A DNA stretch of 11,170 bases from an uncultured bacterium. Lineage in GTDB: Bacteria; Verrucomicrobiota; Kiritimatiellia; RFP12; UBA1067. The position numbers and the translations under genes were made by a program. The stretch lies in NCBI GenBank assembly GCA_902773475.1, contig CACYEO010000177.1, forward strand, positions 1 to 11,170, in the 5' to 3' direction. Of this stretch, positions 6,732 through 11,170 are shown in pieces (the first letter of the stretch is position 1; every line of letters starts with the position of its first letter). The notes under the pieces were generated by a model, which worked only from the letters and a program-made list of their open reading frames with translations, searched no databases and was not told the DNA's origin.

Positions 6732-7889
6732 CTACGAATCCTCCGAAGTCGAAAGCCTGCGCACCCGGCGTTCGAGCCGCGGTATGCGCACGGTGAAGCG
6801 CGTTCCGTCGCCCTGCTTGGATTCCGCCTCCAGTTCGCCGCCGTGCGCGCGCACTATGCGGCGCGACACCATCAGCCCCAGGCCGTTGCCGTCGCGTTTT
6901 GTCGTGCGGTACGGCTCGAAAATCCGCGCGAGCTCCTCCGGCGCCATCCCCGAGCCGTGGTCGCGGAAGACCGCCTCCACGTTCATGTCGTCGTAGCGAA
7001 GGGTTATTTCGAGGACCGAGCCGCTTTTCATGGCCTCGGCCGCGTTTTTCGCGAGATTGAAGAACACCTGCTCGATCATGCCCGGATCGATCATCGCGTT
7101 GGGAACGGATTCCGGCAGGTCGAGCGCCACGCGCACGCCGCTGTTTTCCAGATGCGCCTTCAGCGCGGCGAGCGCGCGCTGGAGCGGAACGGCGAGAGAC
7201 CCCGGCGAGAGAAGCGGCTTCACCGGACGAATCGCAGCGAGGAATCCGCGTATTATGGAATCGACCCTGCCTATTTCCGAACGCGCGGTTTCGACGTCTT
7301 TCAGCCAGCGCACGCATCTTTCGTCGCCGGCGTTTTTCCTGAGTTCGCGCGCAAGCAGCTGCAAGTGTATGGTCAGAGCGTTCAGGGGGTTGCCGATCTC
7401 GTGCGCGACTCCGGACGCAAGTTCCCTCACGGCGTCGTTGCGCCCGGATTCGAGGGCGTCCGCCTCCCTTTCGCGTTCCGCCGTGACGTCCCGGAGAAGG
7501 AGCAGCGTCTCGCCGCGCGACTCGAGCGGAGCGGTTTCGACAGAGACGATTTTCCGCTCGGGATAGGAAATCTCGACTTCGCGGACCGCCGCGCGGGTCC
7601 AGCCTTCTTCAAGATGCTCCTGCGCGGCGGGCGCGAACCCGCCGGGCAGTATCTGCGCGGCGGGCCTTCCGCGCGCGCGTTCGTACGAAAAGCCCGCGAT
7701 CCTCTCCGCCGCGGAGTTGGCCCATTTCAGCTCTCCGCGCCCGCCCACTACCATCACGCCCTCGTGCATCGAGCGCAGAAGGGCTTCGAAGAAGCGCCTG
7801 TCCTCGGCGAGGTGTTCGTATTGGCGGCGCAGGCTTTCGGCGTCGAGTTTTCCTATCCTGCGCGCCACGCTGTCGAAGAATCCCGGCAC
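6732..7889 (-). CDS. Soluble PAS-domain sensor histidine kinase (NtrB-like)
   Basis: A 385-residue kinase with no transmembrane segment, so an intracellular sensor. The order is an N-terminal helical stretch (about 8-38), a PAS-like domain (about 35-135; EGVMVV at 43-48), and a HisKA dimerisation region with phospho-acceptor H163 in VAHEIGNPLNAL (161-172). The HATPase domain follows, with N-box FFNLAKNAAEAM (276-287), G1 box DHGSGM (310-315), FEPYRTTK (324-331) and G2 box GNGLGL (334-339). It should phosphorylate the NtrC-type regulator encoded immediately downstream. The start is GTG at 7889, preceded by AAGGAAGG on the minus strand (complement of 7900-7907), 10 nt away. It begins 6 bp after the helicase stop. 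The input signal is unknown. Confidence 0.95.
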   Translation of the reverse strand: MPGFFDSVARRIGKLDAESLRRQYEHLAEDRRFFEALLRSMHEGVMVVGGRGELKWANSAAERIAGFSYERARGRPAAQILPGGFAPAAQEHLEEGWTRAAVREVEISYPERKIVSVETAPLESRGETLLLLRDVTAEREREADALESGRNDAVRELASGVAHEIGNPLNALTIHLQLLARELRKNAGDERCVRWLKDVETARSEIGRVDSIIRGFLAAIRPVKPLLSPGSLAVPLQRALAALKAHLENSGVRVALDLPESVPNAMIDPGMIEQVFFNLAKNAAEAMKSGSVLEITLRYDDMNVEAVFRDHGSGMAPEELARIFEPYRTTKRDGNGLGLMVSRRIVRAHGGELEAESKQGDGTRFTVRIPRLERRVRRLSTSEDS

Positions 7890-7895
7890 GGAGCG

Positions 7896-9509
7896 TCAGC
7901 CTTCCTTTCCGCCGCCGGAAAACCCGCCGCGCGGGCCCTTGCGGTCCCGCCCGAACGGACGGTTCCTGTTTTTGCGGAAGCCGCCGCCCCCGCCGCCGGA
8001 AAACGGCCTGCCGCCGCGCCCGTGTCCGCGTTTCCCGCGAAAGCCGTCTTCATTGCGGAAGCCGTCCGCTCCGGCGCCGGACCAGCCGGGCCGCCCGTCG
8101 CGGCGCGGCCCGCCGGAGGACCGCCCGCCAGGTCTTTCGGCGGCTTTTTCGGCCGCTTCGCTGTGGAAGGGCTGGTCCTTGTCGCGCTCGATGCGCATTT
8201 TGAGGAGTTTTTCCACCGCGCGCATTTTCCCGGCCTCGTCGGGAGCCGTGAATGTTATGGCGCAACCCGATTCCCCGGCGCGCGCCGTGCGGCCTATGCG
8301 GTGGATGTAGCTTTCCGGCTCGTCGGGGAATTCCATGTTTACGACGAGCGCCACGTCCCTGACGTCGATTCCGCGCGAAGCGATGTCGGTCGCCACAAGC
8401 ACGCGGATGTCGCCTTTGCGGAAGCCTTCGAGCGCGCGGGTCCGCTGCAGCTGCGACTTGTCGCTGTGCAGGGCCGCAGCCTCGATTCCCGCCTTGCGGA
8501 GCTTGCGTTCGATCCTGTCGGCGTTGCGGCGCGTCCGGGCGAAGACTATGGTGCGGAACCACTCCGGGTGCGTTTCCAGGATATGGACGAGCAACGCGTC
8601 CTTGTCCTCCTTCGCGGCGAACATGACGCGCTGGTTGATCTTGTCGGCGGCGGGACGCCCGGGGTCGACGGAAATCTGCACGGGATCGCGCACTATCTCG
8701 CCGGCGAGCTGTATTATCTCCGGCGCGAGGGTCGCGGAAAACAGAAGGGACTGGCGTTCTTCCGGAAGTCTCGCGATTATCCTTTTCACGTCCGGCAGGA
8801 AGCCCATGTCAAGCATCCTGTCGGCTTCGTCGAGCACGAAAGTCTCGACGGCGTCCAGCCTGACCGCCCCCTGCGACATGAGATCCATGAGACGGCCCGG
8901 AGTGGCTATTACAACCTGCGCGCCGCGCTCCAGCGCCTGCACCTGGCGGAACTGGGAGACCCCGCCGAAAACGACTGCGAACGGCGTGCCGGTGTATTTG
9001 GAATAAGAAGCGTCGTTTTCCGCGGTCTGCGCGGCGAGTTCGCGCGTGGGGGACAGCACCAGCACGCGCGGACTGCCGGGGACGTTCTCCGCCGGCTTCT
9101 TGAGGAGCTTGTCGAGCGCCGGCAGCAGAAACGCGGCGGTCTTGCCGGTTCCGGTCTGGGCGCACCCTATGAGATCGCGCCCTTCGAGGAGATGCGGTAT
9201 CGCGCGTTCCTGGATCGGGGTGGGGACGGCATAGCCCATGTCCGCTATCGCGTACTGCAGGCGCTCGTCGAGAGACCCGAAGACGTTCGCGGCGAATGCC
9301 GCCGGCGGCGGATCCTGCGGAACCGGCGGAACCGCAGGCGCGTTTTCGCGCTCGGCGAATCCGAAGCGCGGCTTTCCGCCGCGCCGCTGTCCGCCGCCGC
9401 GCTTTTTCCAGCGGCCGCGGAAACGCCCGCCGCCCCGGTCCGGCCTGCCGCCGTTTCCGCCGCGCCCCTTGCGGGGGAATCCCCCGCCTCCGTTTTCCTG
9501 TCTGCCCAT
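7896..9509 (-). CDS. DEAD-box ATP-dependent RNA helicase (RhlE-like) with Gly/Arg-rich tails
   Basis: A 537-residue RNA helicase with all core motifs: Q motif GYAVPTPIQ (92-100), motif I AQTGTGKT (117-124), Ia PTRELA (154-159), Ib TPGRL (203-207), II DEAD (227-230), III SAT (258-260), V ATDIASRGID (373-382) and VI HRIGRTAR (403-410). It is predicted to remodel RNA duplexes in ribosome assembly, mRNA turnover or translation. Both ends are low-complexity and rich in Gly and Arg: residues 1-50, and 460-537 with RGKRGHGRGGRPFSGGGGGG. RGG-type tails generally bind RNA nonspecifically, and having one at each end is distinctive. The core looks closest to RhlE, but an exact paralogue name is not assigned. 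ATG at 9509 lies 3 bp after the upstream stop. Confidence 0.96.
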   Translation of the reverse strand: MGRQENGGGGFPRKGRGGNGGRPDRGGGRFRGRWKKRGGGQRRGGKPRFGFAERENAPAVPPVPQDPPPAAFAANVFGSLDERLQYAIADMGYAVPTPIQERAIPHLLEGRDLIGCAQTGTGKTAAFLLPALDKLLKKPAENVPGSPRVLVLSPTRELAAQTAENDASYSKYTGTPFAVVFGGVSQFRQVQALERGAQVVIATPGRLMDLMSQGAVRLDAVETFVLDEADRMLDMGFLPDVKRIIARLPEERQSLLFSATLAPEIIQLAGEIVRDPVQISVDPGRPAADKINQRVMFAAKEDKDALLVHILETHPEWFRTIVFARTRRNADRIERKLRKAGIEAAALHSDKSQLQRTRALEGFRKGDIRVLVATDIASRGIDVRDVALVVNMEFPDEPESYIHRIGRTARAGESGCAITFTAPDEAGKMRAVEKLLKMRIERDKDQPFHSEAAEKAAERPGGRSSGGPRRDGRPGWSGAGADGFRNEDGFRGKRGHGRGGRPFSGGGGGGFRKNRNRPFGRDRKGPRGGFSGGGKEG

Positions 9510-9512
9510 ATC

Positions 9513-10763
9513 CTATATGAATCCTTTGATTTTCGTGCGCAGAGAATCCCACAGCACCTTGCAGAACGCGCTCATCGGTATCGCAAGCAGCATTCCGAGA
9601 AACGTGTTGAACACCGTACCCCAGAAGAGGAACGAAAAGATGATCGCCGGATAGCTGAGTTTGGTCTTGCCGCCCTGGATGACCGGCGTGATGACCCAGC
9701 CGTCGAGGATCTGCCCGGCGCCCCACACCGCAAGCACGAGAATCGCGCGCGTGGAACTGCCGTCCGCGCCGAGGACCGCGAGAGGCAGCGCCACGGCGAG
9801 ACCCACGGCGGAACCGAAGAACGGCACTATGTTCAAGGCCCCCAGCATGAAACCTATCAGGAATCCGTGCGGAAGATGCGCCACCCAGCGGAAACCCGCG
9901 CCGTAGAGACAGCCTTCAAGAAGGCAGATGAACACCTGGCGGCAGAAAAAGCCGCTTACGATGTCGCAGAACCTGTCGAACTGCTCGGCGATGAAATCCG
10001 CGGTCGCCGGTTTCAGCATCGGCAGATAGCCGACGACTTTGCGTCCGGTCACGGGCGGCATCGTAATAAAGCACACGAAGAATATGATCGTGAGAAGGGC
10101 GGAGAAGAGCCCCCTCGCCACGTTTGCCGCGCTTCTTCCGTACTGCACGGCGGATCCGCCCTTGCCGACGATGTCGCCGGCCGAAAGCTCCCGGGCGTAT
10201 TTTTCCGGGTCGGCCAGGAAAAGCCTCACGCCGTCCGGCGCGCCGATGGAATCCGCAAGCGACACGATTTCGGGATGGGAATCCTTGACCCACCGGCCGG
10301 TCTTCGCCACGAGATCAGGCATGGAAGAGGCGAAATTGGCGATCTGGTTCACTATTTTGGGTCCGTAATTCACGGACACCACGGTCACCGGCGCGATGAC
10401 TATCGCCATCATGGCTATCACGGTGAGCGCCGGATTGCGCAGCGGTTTGAGCATGAAATTGTAGAAAGGACGGAAAAGCACGGACAGCGCCAGCGCGCTA
10501 AGGAGCGGCACTACCGCGGAAGACACCCAACCCAGAAACCGCACGAGCAGCCATACCAGGGCGGAGGCGAAAAGCACCATCACCGAAAAGGCTACGGTGG
10601 AAATCGCCGCCGTGGCGAGCTTGTTCTGCGCGGGCGTGAACGCAAGTCCTCTGCGCTGGAACCGTTGCTCTTCCCGGGACGCCGCAGGGGCGCCGGCGGA
10701 GGGTGCTGAAGGCGCGGCGGGCACGGAGGATTCCGCCTGCGGTGCTGAATCGTTCTTTTCCAT
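9513..10763 (-). CDS. AI-2E/PerM-family (UPF0118) multispanning membrane protein
   Basis: A 416-residue inner-membrane protein. A disordered Ala/Pro/Ser-rich N-terminus (about 1-45) is followed by hydrophobic segments near 53-74, 79-98, 112-130, 219-236, 280-295, 299-335, 339-357 and 372-406. Diagnostic of the family are GFLIGFMLGALNIVPFFGSAVGL (301-323 region) and the C-terminal ILDGWVITPVIQGG (352-365), leading to LFWGTVFNTFLGMLLAIPMSA. Characterised members include TqsA (autoinducer-2 export) and a Na+/H+ antiporter; the substrate here cannot be told. ATG at 10763 is chosen because the alternative in-frame ATG at 10781 lies upstream of the promoter -10 box, which would have to be translated. 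It heads the six-gene minus-strand block. Confidence 0.9.
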   Translation of the reverse strand: MEKNDSAPQAESSVPAAPSAPSAGAPAASREEQRFQRRGLAFTPAQNKLATAAISTVAFSVMVLFASALVWLLVRFLGWVSSAVVPLLSALALSVLFRPFYNFMLKPLRNPALTVIAMMAIVIAPVTVVSVNYGPKIVNQIANFASSMPDLVAKTGRWVKDSHPEIVSLADSIGAPDGVRLFLADPEKYARELSAGDIVGKGGSAVQYGRSAANVARGLFSALLTIIFFVCFITMPPVTGRKVVGYLPMLKPATADFIAEQFDRFCDIVSGFFCRQVFICLLEGCLYGAGFRWVAHLPHGFLIGFMLGALNIVPFFGSAVGLAVALPLAVLGADGSSTRAILVLAVWGAGQILDGWVITPVIQGGKTKLSYPAIIFSFLFWGTVFNTFLGMLLAIPMSAFCKVLWDSLRTKIKGFI

Positions 10764-10780
10764 GGCGCAAGTATACCACA
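10764..10780 (-). promoter_or_regulatory. Predicted extended -10 promoter of the six-gene minus-strand block, leaderless type
   Basis: On the minus strand TGGTATACT (complement of 10770-10778) forms an extended -10 with hexamer TATACT, a 5 of 6 match to TATAAT. It ends 6 nt before the ATG at 10763, so transcription should start at or beside the start codon. No good -35 hexamer is seen 16-18 bp upstream, which fits reliance on the extended -10. No Shine-Dalgarno lies between. The block from TGG through ATGG matches the ahcY start region at 17 of 19 positions. Confidence 0.55.
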
Positions 10781-10834
10781 ATGGAGCGGGCCGGACGGGA
10801 ATTGCGGACCGGAGGGAAGAACGGCGCGGTGCGA

Positions 10835-11170
10835 CTACAGGCTCTTCAGAAGCGCCGTGCAGCCTTCAAGGACGTCGGCGTAGGTCTCGTCGAAGTTGCC
10901 GGTGTACCACGGATCGGCGATGTCGCGTCCGGAACCGGCGAACGACAGGAGTTTCCTGATCTTCCCCGCATCCTCCGGAAACACGAGCCGCCGGAGATCG
11001 GCGATGTTGCAGTCGTCCATCCCTATGAGGAGGTCGTATTCCCGCGCCTTCGCGGCTGTGATGAGCCATGCACGACGCGGCGCGAACGGGATTCCCTCCG
11101 CCAGTAGCTTGCGGCGCGTGCCGTAATGGATATCGTTGCCGATCTCGTCTGTGTGCAGCGCGGCGGACTC
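10835..11170 (-). CDS. Low-molecular-weight protein tyrosine phosphatase, C-terminal part (partial)
   Basis: The reading frame is open from the right edge of the window to a TAG at 10835-10837, giving the last 111 residues (ESAALHTDEIGNDIHYGTRR onward). Family features are the RRKLLAEGI helix, EYDLLIGMDDCN (about 47-58 of the visible part), KIRKLLSF and the DPWYTG loop (about 90-95) that carries the general-acid aspartate, followed by GNFDETYADVLEGCTALL. The catalytic CX5R loop is N-terminal and lies outside the window, so activity cannot be judged. These enzymes dephosphorylate phosphotyrosine, and some act on bacterial tyrosine kinases of capsule or exopolysaccharide export. It ends 71 bp upstream of the AI-2E gene on the same strand; that gene has its own promoter. 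Confidence 0.88.
   Translation of the reverse strand, partial: ESAALHTDEIGNDIHYGTRRKLLAEGIPFAPRRAWLITAAKAREYDLLIGMDDCNIADLRRLVFPEDAGKIRKLLSFAGSGRDIADPWYTGNFDETYADVLEGCTALLKSL

Noticed and set aside
6843..10709. A 1288-codon open frame on the plus strand, antisense to the histidine kinase, helicase and AI-2E genes.
   Set aside because: It is codon-aligned with the three real genes, which share one frame. It stays open because TTA, CTA and TCA codons are almost unused in this GC-rich genome. Its translation is Arg/His-rich, shows no domain and overlaps proteins with full catalytic motifs.
10764..10781. An ATG at 10781 as start of the AI-2E gene.
   Set aside because: The extra codons for WYTCA are made from the TGGTATACT promoter box and the spacer before the ATG at 10763. 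The matching arrangement at ahcY supports 10763.
10782..10834. A Rho-independent terminator between the phosphatase and the AI-2E gene.
   Set aside because: Only an imperfect CCGGAC/GGACCGG pairing is present, without a U-run, so it is not convincing.
1..11170. Sigma-54 (-24/-12) promoters, CRISPR repeats, insertion sequences, tRNA or rRNA genes.
   Set aside because: By eye I found no TGGCAC-N5-TTGC element in the intergenic spaces, no repeated spacer pattern, no transposase or inverted-repeat boundary, and no RNA gene. The intergenic total is too small to hide them. A weak sigma-54 site within coding sequence is not excluded.

Overview
This is a GC-rich window with almost no non-coding space. 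It appears to be ordinary chromosomal sequence from a Gram-negative-type bacterium. The envelope glycan genes, the NtrC-type regulator and the general gene style would fit a Verrucomicrobia/Kiritimatiellae/Lentisphaerae (PVC-like) lineage, but that placement is inference; no rRNA or marker phylogeny is available here. One compositional peculiarity is heavy use of the Ile codon AUA (10 of 20 Ile codons in ahcY), unusual for so GC-rich a genome. I see no mobile elements, CRISPR, tRNA or rRNA.

Left edge (1-172): the first 18 codons of a minus-strand gene, possibly a GspE/PilB-like pilus or secretion ATPase, diverge from ahcY across a 117 bp intergenic region. That region holds two mirror-image extended -10 promoters.

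Plus-strand block (173-4077): ahcY (S-adenosylhomocysteine hydrolase), an rmlD-type dTDP-4-dehydrorhamnose reductase starting at GTG, and a polytopic O-antigen ligase/polymerase-like membrane protein overlapping the end of rmlD. The genes are packed like an operon. They join methyl-cycle recycling to envelope polysaccharide synthesis.

Minus-strand block (10763 down to 4074): six tightly packed genes read right to left. They are an AI-2E/PerM-family membrane protein, a DEAD-box RNA helicase with glycine/arginine-rich tails, a soluble PAS histidine kinase, an NtrC-family sigma-54 response regulator, a Hanks-type Ser/Thr protein kinase, and a small DUF192 protein. Gaps are 3, 6, 3, 13 and 2 bp. 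This puts a two-component system, a Ser/Thr kinase and an RNA helicase in one probable transcript. The plus and minus blocks converge with overlapping stop codons at 4074-4077, leaving no room for an intergenic terminator.

Right edge (10835-11170): the C-terminal part of a low-molecular-weight protein tyrosine phosphatase on the minus strand, cut by the window end.

The most notable non-coding signal is a 19-nt block around the start codons of ahcY and the AI-2E gene. It reads TGGTAWACTTSCGCCATGG, with the -10 hexamer ending 6 nt before the ATG and no Shine-Dalgarno sequence between. Both genes, each heading its block, are therefore predicted to be transcribed as leaderless mRNAs.
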